Source of the DNA: VAZQ01 sp963827585
Lineage (GTDB): Bacteria; Pseudomonadota; Alphaproteobacteria; Rhizobiales; Xanthobacteraceae
Assembly: GCA_963827585.1 (NCBI GenBank)
Contig: CAWHCK010000018.1
Span: forward strand, 1-64,000
DNA: 64,000 nt
Direction: 5' to 3'
The notes below the pieces were generated by a model. That model saw only the letters and a list, made by a program, of their open reading frames with translations, made no database searches and was not told where the DNA came from. The translations under genes and the position numbers were made by a program. Positions 28,576 to 38,002 of the stretch are shown here, in pieces. The first letter of the stretch is position 1, and the number at the start of each line of letters is the position of its first letter.

Positions 28576-29186
28576 GCTCTTGCTCCCGCTCGCCCCGGAG
28601 ACCGCTCTTGGCGCAGCCGCCGCCTCACTCATCGAGTTGCCCCGCCAAGTCCTGATCCCGCGTCGAGACCCGCGCTTGTCCGTTGATGGTCATGTCGGGC
28701 CAGGAATCGGCGAGCTCATCCCGCGCACGGCTTCGCTCGAGCTGATGGTCCCCCTGGGCCGGTACGGCTTAGACAGCGCAGATCGAGCGCGTGGTCGCCG
28801 GCTCGAGCAGGAAGTCAGCGGGTGCAATAACGGGGGCAGGGCAGCGAGCGAGCGCCGTTGGGCAATCGTCAAGGCGAAGCTGATTTCGCGCACGCAATGA
28901 CGAGTGGATTGTTTGCCGGCGTGCGGGCTCGACAGGTCGCTGATCGGTCGGTCGGATACAGCGCGGCGTTTTGCCCGGCACCGCAAAAGGCGATGAGTAG
29001 GGTTTCATCTTCCTTGCACTGCGCGGTGCAGCCTGTCGCGTTGCAATTCGCGCGGACAATCCGAACCGGAGATGATGAAGTCGGCCCTCAACCTGCGCCA
29101 GGCAGACCCGGAGAGCATGGGCACCCGCGGAGCCCACAGGACCAAGGCGGACCAGGTGGACCAGGGCGCGCTATGCGATGGAATTT
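28576..29186. other. Intergenic region, no gene recognised
   Basis: About 610 bases with open frames on both strands but without ribosome-binding sites or recognisable domains. Probably decayed sequence. Confidence 0.4.
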
Positions 29187-29372
29187 TCAGAATGGCCGCG
29201 CCTCGCCTGAGTAGAGCGCGGGGTCCCGTGCTCCATTTCGCGGTTTCAATAGGACCAACAGTGAACGCCACAGCCACTTCGGTGGCAGTCCCTGCCATTC
29301 AACCGCAAGGTCCCACAGCCAATCCTCAAATTTGAGAGATGTCTGTTGCCGCCAATATCGCCACCTGTCCAT
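29187..29372 (-). CDS. Small hypothetical protein, 61 aa
   Basis: From ATG 29372: MDRWRYWRQQTSLKFEDWLW, then DLAVEWQGLPPKWLWRSLLV. It is tryptophan-rich and basic with a short hydrophobic stretch. I know no function. The compact coherent sequence suggests a real or recently functional gene, but support is weak. Confidence 0.35.
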   Translation of the reverse strand: MDRWRYWRQQTSLKFEDWLWDLAVEWQGLPPKWLWRSLLVLLKPRNGARDPALYSGEARPF

Positions 29373-29857
29373 GACGAAGCCCCTTGAATGCGCCAGGATG
29401 CCATGGTGGGCTGTTAGGGTCAACGAATTATGACAGTCAGCTATTCGGCCCCGTCTGTTCCCGGCGGAGCCGTAGCGTGGCATCCATTGAGGGGGACGCT
29501 TTGGTTAGGTAACCTCTATGAAGGCGGGCATTCTAATTCCGGACCTTCTGTTCTAATTTGGATTTGCCCGTGTCCTGATTTGCCCGCGCATCACCTGACT
29601 ACGGAGATTGCCACATGTTCACCACGCCCCTGCTCCCCTGTCTTGGAATGGTAGGCGCCCGCCCCGAACGTTATCGTTGGTGATGGAGCCTATGGAGAAG
29701 GGCCACCGCAGAAGCTGACATGAGAGCGATTGCTGCTTGCGCAGGAACTGCACGCTAATCAATTCGGCGACGTACCGGGCCGTGCGTGGCGTGCTGAGCG
29801 GCCATCAGCGTACTGCTGGCACGGAAGCGAAGGCACTCTGGTAGGTAGGCTTTTGGC
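29373..29857. other. Intergenic region, no gene recognised
   Basis: About 485 bases without a convincing gene, promoter or repeat on either strand. Confidence 0.4.
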
Positions 29858-30271
29858 ATGATGCGCAGTCCGCTTGCTTCGATCCTGATCAAGGTCTTGA
29901 CCGGCATCGGCGTGGTCTTGTTGTCCTTCTTCGTCACGCTGCGGGTATTCGACTATTGGGACTCGAATGCAGAGCACCCCAATGCAGCGCCATTCCGCGT
30001 TGGCGATCCTGTCAAACGTGACGGTGAAAGAAACTCGATTTTACCTACCCGCGGACCGGCAATACTACTTGTGAACCGCGAGCCAGGTTCAGGAACAGTG
30101 GTGGGTGCAGTGGAAGGGGCGGGGGCCAATTCGACCGGACGGCTGTCGCTTGTTGGGTGGGCGATCGATCCAGGCGCTTCACGCCCATCATCTCTCGTCG
30201 TTGCGCTAGTCGGGGACCGTATATGGACGTGGGGGGCGCCGACGCGACCGGCTATGAAAACATCAAGCTGA
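29858..30271 (+). CDS. Hypothetical membrane-anchored protein (3'-truncated)
   Basis: Begins MMRSPLASILIKVLTGIGVV with one transmembrane helix, then a periplasmic-looking part including SLVGWAIDPGASRPSSLVVA and LVGDRIW. The GWAIDPGA-type segment resembles repeats seen in surface-polysaccharide-associated proteins. At about 30225 the coherent sequence stops and a different protein (exporter ATPase) begins in another frame, so the gene appears cut at its 3' end. Confidence 0.4.
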   Translation: MMRSPLASILIKVLTGIGVVLLSFFVTLRVFDYWDSNAEHPNAAPFRVGDPVKRDGERNSILPTRGPAILLVNREPGSGTVVGAVEGAGANSTGRLSLVGWAIDPGASRPSSLVVALVGDRIWTWGAPTRPAMKTSS

Positions 30272-30672
30272 TTGCAAGTCTCTACAATTGGCCGAGCGAG
30301 AAGTATCAGGAGCTCGTGCGCGAGATCGAGGATTTCACCGAGCTGGGCGGTCTACCTGTCGCTCCCGACCCGCATCTATTCGGCCGGCATGCAGGCACGA
30401 ACTCTCATTTGCGCTCGCCACCGCGCAAATTCCGGACATTCTGCTGGTCGATGAAGGCATCGGCGCGGGCGACGCGCAGTTCCAGAAGAAGGCGCAGGGC
30501 GCGTGTGCAGCAATTCGTCAGCCGCGCGCAGGATTTTGCTGCTGGCGTCGCATTCGCAGGCCTTGTGCCGCTCGATGTGCAACAAGGCACTGGTGCTGTC
30601 CAAGGGCGAGGTAGCATTTCTTCGGCGACATCGAAGAGGGCTTTCTTGCCGGTTTACGCCGGCCTGACCTGA
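30222..30672 (+). pseudogene. Fragment of an O-antigen/polysaccharide ABC exporter ATPase (Wzt/TagH-like), frameshifted
   Basis: Pieces in order: YMDVGGADATGYENIKLIAS, QELVREIEDFTELGG, YLSLPTRIYSAGMQA (signature-region equivalent), LSFALATAQIPDILLVDEGI and GAGDAQFQKKAQG (Walker B and D-loop), ASHSQALCRSMCNKALVLSK and GEVAFFGDIEEGFLAGL. The Walker A part is missing entirely, so it is a 3' fragment and also carries two or three slips. Such ATPases pair with Wzm-type permeases to export polysaccharide; neither is present here. Confidence 0.72.
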
Positions 30673-30787
30673 AGCGATCATCGGTCGCAGGCTCAATTGT
30701 GGCCCCGGCGGAGGGCCGATCTTCGCATCGCGCGAGCCATAACCCAGCGCAGTTGGTGCCTCTGAAATGCAGGGGCTGCACGGCTCT

Positions 30788-31140
30788 CTAGTCACTCCGC
30801 CTATCGATCAGTTCATCGATCTGCTGAAGTATCTCCGCGAGCTTGTTTCTGACGTCGATCAGCTTTTGCGGCGGCTGCGATCTGCTGTCGTCCGGCCAGG
30901 ATCAGCAGGACCTCCAGCACATCGTCGGAATGCCGGATCAGATCGACCAGGTGTTGACCGCTGGGGCCGCTGACCCCAGCAAGCCAATTCTTGACCGTCC
31001 GCTCCCCCGCACCAGTCCATCCCTGATGATTTTCACGGCCTGATGGGTGGGGCCCAGCTCGCATTTCAAAGCATAGGCGATGGCCCGGGATACGGTCCAA
31101 GATTTTCGCCGTTTGGAAAAACTATGCCCTTTTTCGGCAA
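30788..31140 (-). CDS. Helix-turn-helix regulator-like protein (frameshifted, start unclear)
   Basis: Reconstructed order on the minus strand: GHSFSKRRKSWTVSRAIAYA, LKCELGPTHQAVKIIRD, WTGAGERTVKNWLAGVSGPS, GQHLVDLIRHSDDVLEVLLI and, after a slip in an A run near 30855, KLIDVRNKLAEILQQIDELI with DRRSD and a TAG at 30788-30790. The WTGASERTVKNWxxGxxGPS core is a known small DNA-binding family in phage-like and recombinase loci. It is divergent from the serine recombinase and may control it. No clear start codon is found. Confidence 0.55.
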
Positions 31141-31227
31141 CATTCTGCCGACCCTCCGCAGCTATAGTGGTTGGAATGCGGAGTTGATGGGAAGGTGACG
31201 ATCGGTGCTCAGCCGTTGGTGTTGAGC

Positions 31228-32852
31228 ATGAATGTCCCTTTCACGCCCGGCCGCGGGCTCCGAGACATCGGGATCGTCAGCAGTGGGACAGAGTTCGGTG
31301 CGGCCGGAGTGGCGAGGATAAGCGGCAAGCCAGTTCGCGCCGCGCAGTATGTCCGGATGTCCACCGAGCATCAGAAATACTCGACCGAGAACCAAGCCGA
31401 GGCGATGCAGCAGTATGCCGCCCGGCGCGGCATCGAGATCGTTCGCACCTATGCCGACGAAGGAAAGAGCGGGCTTCGCCTCGATGGCCGCGACGCGTTG
31501 AAGCAGTTGATTGAGGACGTCCAGACCGGAAAGGCCGACTTCACGACCATCCTCGTCTACGACGTCAGCCGCTGGGGGCGGTTTCAGGACGCCGACGAGA
31601 GCGCCTACTACGAGTACATCTGCAAGCGCGCCGGCATCAGCGTTCAGTATTGCGCCGAGCAGTTCGAGAACGACGGCAGCCCGGTCTCGACGATCGTCAA
31701 GGGCGTCAAGCGCGCGATGGCCGGCGAGTACAGCCGGGAGCTATCCGTCAAGGTCTTCACGGGGCAATGCCGGCTGATCGAGCTTGGCTTCCGCCAGGGC
31801 GGCCCGCCGGGATACGGATTACGCCGCAGCCTCATCGACCAGGCCGGCACCGCCAAGGGCGAGCTCACGAGGGGCGAGCACAAGAGCATCCAGACCGACC
31901 GCGTGGTCCTGGTGCCCGGCCCTGCCGGAGGAGATCGACACCGTCCGCTGGATGTATCGTTCGTTCGTGGAGGAGGGCAAAGCCCGAGCGCGAGATCGCC
32001 GACCTCCTCAACGAGCGTGGGGTCACGACGGATCTTGGCCGGCCGTGGACGCGCGGCACCGTTCACCAGGTCCTGATCAACGAGAAATACATCGGCAACA
32101 ATGTCTGGAACCGCGGCTCGTTCAAGCTCAAGAAGAAGCGAGTTCGCAACAGCCCCGACATGTGGATCCGCGCAGAGGGAGCGTTCGAGCCCATCGTTGA
32201 CCGATCAATGTTCGACGCCGCCCAGGCGATCATCCGCGAGCGGTCGCACAAGCTCTCGAATGACGAGATGCTGGCAGGCGCTCCAGCAGCTGTTGCAAGA
32301 CCGCGGCTATCTCTCCGGCCTGATCATCGACGAGACCGAGCGCCTGCCGTCCAGCAGCGCCTATCAAAGCCGTTTCGGCAGTCTGCTTCGCGCTTATGAG
32401 TTGGTCGGTTTCACGCCCGATCGCGACTACCGTTACATCGAGATCAATCGCGCGCTTCGCCGCATGCACCCGCAGATCGTGACCGACACGATCGCCGGGA
32501 TGAAGCAGGCTGGAGGTCGGTGGAGCAGGATCCCGCCACCGATCTTCTGACCATCAATGGCGAGTTCACGGCATCAATCGTGGTGGTGCGATGCCGGACG
32601 ACGCCTGCTGGCTCGCTCCGCTGGCAGATCCGCTTTGACATCGGACTGTGGCCCGACATCACCGTGGCGGTTCGAATGGACCAGCCGAACCAGCAACGCC
32701 CTCGACTATTACCTCCTGCCTCGCATCGACATGACCGCGCCCCGCCTGCGGCTCGCCGAGAACAATGGAGTTTCGCTCGACGCCTATCGCTTCGAGACGC
32801 TTGAGCCTTTTTTGGCTTGGCGGCGCGGGCCGAACTTCTGGAGGTCGCATGA
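31228..32852 (+). CDS. Large serine recombinase (multiple frameshifts)
   Basis: Site-specific recombinase of about 540 residues after repair. N-terminal catalytic domain: AAQYVRMSTEHQKYSTENQA with the nucleophile Ser at about residue 45, YADEGKSGLRLDGRDALKQL, and VYDVSRWGRFQDADESAYYE. The recombinase domain follows (GGPPGYGLRRSLID; then NERGVTTDLGRPWTRGTVHQ and KYIGNNVWNRGSFKLKK). The C-terminal part has SGLIIDETERLPSSSAYQSR and DYYLLPRIDMTAPRLRLAEN, ending RAELLEVA with TGA 32850-32852. Frame changes near 31925, 32278, 32520, 32695 and 32805. The stop overlaps the next start (ATGA), so it heads a three-gene module. Confidence 0.87.
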
Positions 32853-33753
32853 GGAGATCACACGAGACCGAAGCGGTCGAAATGATCCCGATTGAACGCA
32901 TCACCGTGATCAATCCGCGGGTTCGCAACAAGAGGATATTCAAGGAAATCGTATCGAACATCGCCGAAATCGGTCTGAAGAGGCCGATTACGGTGACCCG
33001 TCGGGATGGCGCGGACGGCCCGCGATACGACTCTCGTCTGCGGCCAAGGTCGGCTGGAGGCCTATCAGGCGCTTGGCCAACACGAGATTCCCGCCCTCGT
33101 CATCGATGCCGATACCGAGGACTGCCTGGTCATGAGCCTGGTGGAAAACCTCGCTCGCCGCCAGCACCGCGCCATCGACCTGCTGCACGACATCGAGGGT
33201 CTGAAGAGACGCGGACTACAACGATACCACGATCGCTCGGAAGACCGGCCTCACCATCGAATACGTCAAGGGCGTCATTCGATTGCTCGAGAAGGGCGAA
33301 CATCGGCTGCTGCGCGCCGTCGAGGCCGGCCAGATCCCCGTCAGCATTGCGGTCGAGATCGCCGGAGCCAAGGACGAGCGAGATGCAGACTGTCCTCCAA
33401 CAAGCCTATGAGAAGAAACTTCTGCGCGGTCACAAGCTGATTGCTGCCAGGCGACTCATCGAACAACGGCGGCGGAGAGGCAAAGGGCTCTCAAGTAACG
33501 GGAGCCAGAACGGAAAGCGCGAGCAGACCCTATCTTCGAACGCGTTGATACGCGCCTATCAGGAGGACGTTGACCGCAAGCGTCTTTTGATCCGCAAGGC
33601 GGAGGCAACGCGCAATCGACTGATCTTCGTGACCGAGGCAGTGCGCAAACTGCTCGCCGACGAGAATTTCGTCACGCTGTTGCGGGCGGAGGGGCTCGAC
33701 ACGCTTCCCCGAAAACCTTGCCGCACGCATTCGAAGCCGGGGAGCAGGCCTGA
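32849..33753 (+). CDS. ParB N-terminal domain protein (multiple frameshifts)
   Basis: About 300 residues after repair, start ATG 32849 inside the recombinase stop. ParB/Spo0J-type CTP-binding fold pieces are MIPIERITVINPRVRNKRIF, NIAEIGLKRPITVTRRDG, LVCGQGRLEAYQALGQHEIP and LVMSLVENLARRQHRAIDLL (the ENxxR box). The helix-turn-helix reads TTIARKTGLTIEYVKGVIRL, with a C-terminal helical part VLQQAYEKKLLRGHKLIAAR. Frames change four or five times. It lacks a ParA partner; with the recombinase and the RepB-like gene it forms a conserved unit, so a role in element maintenance or recombination targeting is likelier than plasmid segregation. Confidence 0.83.
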
Positions 33754-33755
33754 CC

Positions 33756-34657
33756 ATGCCACGCAAGCAGTCCGCTTCAACGGTGAAGATGGCCTTTGAA
33801 GCAGCGAGGCTGCGCATTGCCATAGCTGACATCCAACCGCTCAAGCTTGTCTCCAGCGCAATCAAGAAGACGCCAAAATATGTCCAGATCGCCGCCTCGA
33901 TCCGCGAAGTCGGCATCGTCGAGCCGCCAGTCGTCGCGCGTGACCACAGCGAGCCGGGCAAGTATCTCCTTCTCGACGGCCATCTGCGCATCGATGTTCT
34001 TGAAGGACATGGGCGAAACCGATGTCGCCTGCCTGATTCAACAGACGACGAGGCCTTCACCTACAACAAGCGGGTCAATCGCATCGCGATGGTTCAAGAG
34101 CATCGGATGATCCTCAAGGCGGTCGAGCGAGGAGTCTCGGAGGAGCGAATTGCAAAAGCTCTCAACGTCGATGTCCAGAGTATCAGGCGAAAGCGACGGC
34201 TTGCTGGACGGGATCTGCGCGGAGGTTGCCGAACTCCTTAAGGACAAGCACATCGCAATCCAGACGTTCACGGAACTGAAAAAGATGGTGCCGTTGCGAC
34301 AGATTGAAGCCGCGGAGCTGATGGTCGCGATGAACAAGTACACGATCAGCTACGCGAAATCTCTGCTCGCCGCGACGCCGCAAGTCACAATTGGTCGAGG
34401 TCAGCCAAACCCAAGCAAGTCAAGGCTTGAGCGAAGAGCAAGTCGCGCTGATGGAACGCGAGTCAGTCAATCTCGAGCGCGAGTTCAGGATCGCCGAGAA
34501 GTCCTACGGTACGGACCATCTCGATCTCGTGCTGACCAATGGCTATCTCAGCAAGTTGCTCGGCAATGCGCGGGTCGTGCAGTATCTTGCCCAGCACCAT
34601 CATGAGATTCTGATCGAGTTGCAGAGGCTTGCTGAATTGGAAGCAGTTGCGGCCTAA
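33756..34657 (+). CDS. ParB/RepB-like partition protein, RepB C-terminal domain (frameshifted)
   Basis: About 300 residues. Starts MPRKQSASTVKMAFEAARLR two bases after the previous stop. ParB-like N-terminus: ASIREVGIVEPPVVARDHSE and YLLLDGHLRIDVL, then after a slip near 34018 DDEAFTYNKRVNRIAMVQEH and ERIAKALNVDVQSIRRKRRL. After a slip near 34205 it continues LLDGICAEVAELLKDKHIAI, RQIEAAELMVAMNKYTISYA and REFRIAEKSYGTDHLDLVLT to GNARVVQYLAQHHHEIL (stop 34655-34657). The C-terminal domain matches the RepB family of repABC replicons, but no repA or repC is here. Confidence 0.83.
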
Positions 34658-35273
34658 CTAGTGTGCTGCCGCACATCGTTGAGCTGCGTCTGCTCTCGGG
34701 CTTTCGATCCAAGATATATTCGAGCAGCTGCTCAATCGGCGGGTGGAGAAATAGAGTCTGATTTGGCGATCAACATCCATATTCCAAAGGCTTGTGGAAA
34801 TACTTCCAATGCCTTTTTCGGCAGATCGGATTCCTGCCCACCGCTCTGGACATGAACAGCAACGATTTTTTCCATACCATCCTGGAGCGGGAGCGCCGCA
34901 ACCAGAAGTATAGGGTGGCAGCAGGTGCCTGAAAGAGGAGTAGCGGGGACTGAGCAGCCTGGGCCTCGAGGGGTTCATTCCAATCTTCAGGGGGCCCTGT
35001 GGTATTGATGATGGTACTTTGCCGTGTAGCGCCCGCGATGCGTGCCTGCGACGAGTTGTGTGACGCTGGTTCACGTCCGCACCGCCGCCGCCGCTGTATC
35101 AGGGGGAGCGATCTGAATTACAAGATCCTGTTGCAACCAAGGATTGTTGGCGGCAATATGGAATGGATCCAAGAACCGCGGCAGCGGCGCCCAATCTTCC
35201 GAGGGAAGCACGACGGCCACGAGGACAGTCACGAGGTCATTGATGTAAGCGCCAACATCGGGAGGAGGGGGAC
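34658..35273. other. Intergenic region; possible sulfotransferase-type fragment
   Basis: About 615 bases. At 34759-34856 one frame reads LAINIHIPKACGNTSNAFFG, reminiscent of the IPKxxGNT nucleotide-binding start of sulfotransferase-like proteins, then ends; it is at best a fragment. The rest is without a gene. A GGAGGAGGGG ribosome-binding site at 35261-35270 belongs to the next gene. Confidence 0.4.
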
Positions 35274-37084
35274 GTGACTACTGCGCTTCGCGAGCGGTTG
35301 CTCGGACGTTTCGCCGGACTGACCAATCGGTTCCGAGTCTGGCATCAGCTTCCCTTCCTGATCGCGATGCCGACGATCCTCGGTCATCGCGTCAACATGC
35401 GCGAGCATAACCTGTCGGATACCGAGCGCGATCCCTCGTCGCTCAAGCCGGCGGGGGCCGGCAAGCCCCGCGATCAGCGCGAAGCCGACGGCAGCTACAA
35501 CGATCTCGGTTGTCCGTGGATGGGCATGGCGGGTGCCCGCTTCGGCCGCAACGTGCCGGTCAGCGAGACCTTCGGCGAGCAGCAGCCCGATCTCTACGAG
35601 CCCAATCCACGGCAGGTGAGCCGCGACCTGCTCGCGCGCCGCAGCTTCGTGCCGGTGCCGCATCTCAACGTTCTCGTCCCCGCCTGGCTGCAGTTCATGG
35701 TGCACGACTGGCTGAGCCACGGCGGCGGCGACACCGCCAACGCGCCCCACACGCTGCCGCTGCCGGCGGGCGACGACTGGCCCGCGCCTGCCATGACCAT
35801 CCTGCGCACGCTCCCCGACGACCGGCGCTGTCCCGCCGACCAGGGGCAGCCCGCCACCTACCGCAACACCGAGACCGCCTGGTGGGACGGCTCGCAAATC
35901 TACGGCTCGGACCTCAATATCCAACGTCGGGTGCGCACCGATCCGGTAAGCGGCCAGCTGCGTGCCGACGGCAAGATTCATCTCGATGCCGACGGCCATC
36001 TTCCGCTCGATGCGGCGAGCGACATCGCCAATCTCGAGCTTGCAGGAGTGAACGGGAGCTGGTGGGTCGGCCTGTCGGTGCTCCAGACGCTGTTCGCGCG
36101 CGAGCACAACGCGATCGTCGATCGGCTACGCCTCGACTATCCGGCTGCCGAGGGGGAATGGCTGTTCCAGAAGGCGCGGCTCGTCAACGCCGCGCTCATC
36201 GCCAAGATCCACACGGTCGAGTGGACGCCGGCGCTGATGAATTCGCCGGAAGGGCGTTTCGCCATGCGCGGCAATTTCTGGGGCCTGCTCGGCGAGCACT
36301 ATTCCCGCGCCTATGGCCGGCTCGGTGACGGCGAAATCCTGTCCGGTATCCCGGGCTCTCCCACCGATCACCATGCCGCGCCCTATGCGATGACCGAGGA
36401 ATTCACCGCGGTCTACCGCATGCATTCGCTCCTCCCGACGAGTTCTCCTTCCGCCGTCACCGGGACGGCGGAGAGATCGTCGCCTGCGATTTCATGACGA
36501 CCGCGGGCGGAGGCGTTCGTGCGCTCTACGCCAAGGCGCCGTTCGACGACGTGCTGTATTCGCTCGCCATCAGCCATCCCGGCGCGCTGGTGCTGCACAA
36601 TTACCCGAACGGCTTGCGCAAGCTGCACAAGAAGGACGCGATCTTTCTCGATATCGCCGCGACCGACGTCCTGCGCGATCGCGAGCGGGGGGTGCCGCGC
36701 TATTGCGCGTTCCGCCGGCACCTGGGCATGCGGGTGCCGAAAAGCTTCGCGGAGCTCACGTCGAATCCCGATTGGCAGCGCGAGCTCGCCGCCGTCTACA
36801 AATCGATCGAGCAGGTCGACCTCCTGGTCGGTCTGCACTGCGAGACGGCGCCGCCCGGGTTCGGATTCTCCGACACCGCTTTCCGCATCTTTATTCTGAT
36901 GGCGTCGCGCCGGCTCAAGAGCGACCGCTTCTTTACGTCCGATTTCACCCCGGAGGTCTATACGCCGGCCGGCTTCGCGTGGGTGCGCGACAACAATTTC
37001 CGCTCCGTGCTGGAGCGGCACGTGCCCCAGCTGCGACCGCATTTCGCCGATGTCCGCAACGTGTTCTTCCCGTGGACCAAGTGA
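35274..37084 (+). CDS. Fatty-acid alpha-dioxygenase-like heme peroxidase (one frameshift)
   Basis: Member of the peroxidase-cyclooxygenase superfamily, about 602 residues; GTG start 35274 with an excellent ribosome-binding site. It matches plant alpha-dioxygenases closely: WLQFMVHDWLSHG with distal heme ligand-side His144, AWWDGSQIYGSD, SWWVGLSVLQTLFAREHNAI, ALIAKIHTVEWTPALMNSPE, NFWGLLGEHYSRAYGRL, and MTEEFTAVYRMHSLLPDEF. In the last motif Tyr381 and His384 fall where the catalytic tyrosine and proximal heme histidine lie in alpha-DOX and prostaglandin synthases. One slip near 36433, after which it reads FRRHRDGGEIVACDFMTTAG. Predicted reaction: O2 insertion at C2 of a fatty acid to give a 2-hydroperoxide. 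No signal peptide. First gene of a redox operon. Confidence 0.9.
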
Positions 37085-37096
37085 CGGGGGCAAGCC

Positions 37097-38002
37097 GTGG
37101 GTCGATCCTTGCGCATTCCGGGCTTGGTCGACCTGGTGCGGGTCGACGCGAGGGCGGACATCCGCGGCCTCGCCAATGACACGAGGCTCGACCGCCGCTT
37201 CGAGCTGCGCGGTCCGCTGATCAACCGCATTCTCGTGCGGCGGATCCGCAACGTATTGCGGCTCGATGGCGTGCCGTTGCCGTCGGTGGCGCCGCGCGAA
37301 GACGCAGCGCGTGCGCTCGCTCAGGACCGCTTGCAGCGGCGGCTCGATCCCGGCCAGCAAAAGCCGTTGTGGGATGATGAAACCATCGCGGGCCTGGCCG
37401 GCGCCGTGCGCGGCGCCGCCGGCGCCCCTGAGCTCGGGCCGGCAACGCAACAAGCCGTGGGGCGATTGTTCGCTCCGGACTACCGGGGCAGCCGCGAGAG
37501 CTGGGCCGCGGCGCGGGTGCTCGATACCGCCGTGCATACCCGCAACCCGCTGCGAGCGATCTACCTTGAGCTCAGCGGCCAGCTGCGACGCTCGCGCCAG
37601 CTGCTTGCGGATCTGGTCGGCGGCGATCGCGCCGGGGTTCATGCCACCGGTATTGCCGTGCACAATCTCGTTCGCGGCTTCGAGCGCATGCGCGAGCTGT
37701 GGCGCGAGCGGCGCTGGCGCTCCGGATCTTCGACCGATGCCGTCGTCGCGCAATGTCTGTTCGCGCCGCCGAGCGTGCTGCGCCAGGCGACCATGCCGGG
37801 CGCCACGGTCGCGGGCGCGGTGCGGCCGGGGACGCTCGTGGTGCTCGAGCTCGAGGCTGCCCACGAGCGCATGCCCGGGCAGGATATTCAGTTCATGGCG
37901 GGAAACTGGGCGCAGTGTCCGGCCGCCGCTTTCGTGCCGGCCTTGTTGCGCGCGGTGTGGGAGCGGGCGCTCGCCGAAGAGGGAACCAAGGCGAGGCCAT
38001 GA
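37097..38002 (+). CDS. Unknown protein with a cytochrome P450-like C-terminal part
   Basis: 301 residues, GTG start 12 bases after the dioxygenase stop, stop overlapping the next start (ATGA). The C-terminal third follows the P450 order of elements: a K-helix-like AVVAQCLFAPPSVLRQATMP, then GATVAGAVRPGTLVVLELEA (the beta-strand preceding the heme loop in P450s), then QFMAGNWAQCPAAAFVPALL with Cys274. The spacing and the Asn-x-x-Gln-Cys pattern recall CYP74 hydroperoxide-metabolising enzymes rather than the usual FxxGxRxCxG loop. The ExxR pair is not conserved and the protein is about 150 residues shorter than a P450. Heme binding is therefore an open hypothesis. A partner in processing the hydroperoxide is suggested by position. 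Confidence 0.6.
   Translation: MGRSLRIPGLVDLVRVDARADIRGLANDTRLDRRFELRGPLINRILVRRIRNVLRLDGVPLPSVAPREDAARALAQDRLQRRLDPGQQKPLWDDETIAGLAGAVRGAAGAPELGPATQQAVGRLFAPDYRGSRESWAAARVLDTAVHTRNPLRAIYLELSGQLRRSRQLLADLVGGDRAGVHATGIAVHNLVRGFERMRELWRERRWRSGSSTDAVVAQCLFAPPSVLRQATMPGATVAGAVRPGTLVVLELEAAHERMPGQDIQFMAGNWAQCPAAAFVPALLRAVWERALAEEGTKARP

Noticed and set aside
34759..34856. Sulfotransferase-like IPKACGNT fragment
   Set aside because: Only about 30 residues support it, with no continuation in any frame.
35274..37084. Prostaglandin synthase or jasmonate-type oxylipin pathway reading of the dioxygenase operon
   Set aside because: Motifs fit alpha-dioxygenase better than cyclooxygenase, and the reductase has an Fe-S motif unlike plant OPR enzymes; only the hydroperoxide-processing idea is kept.
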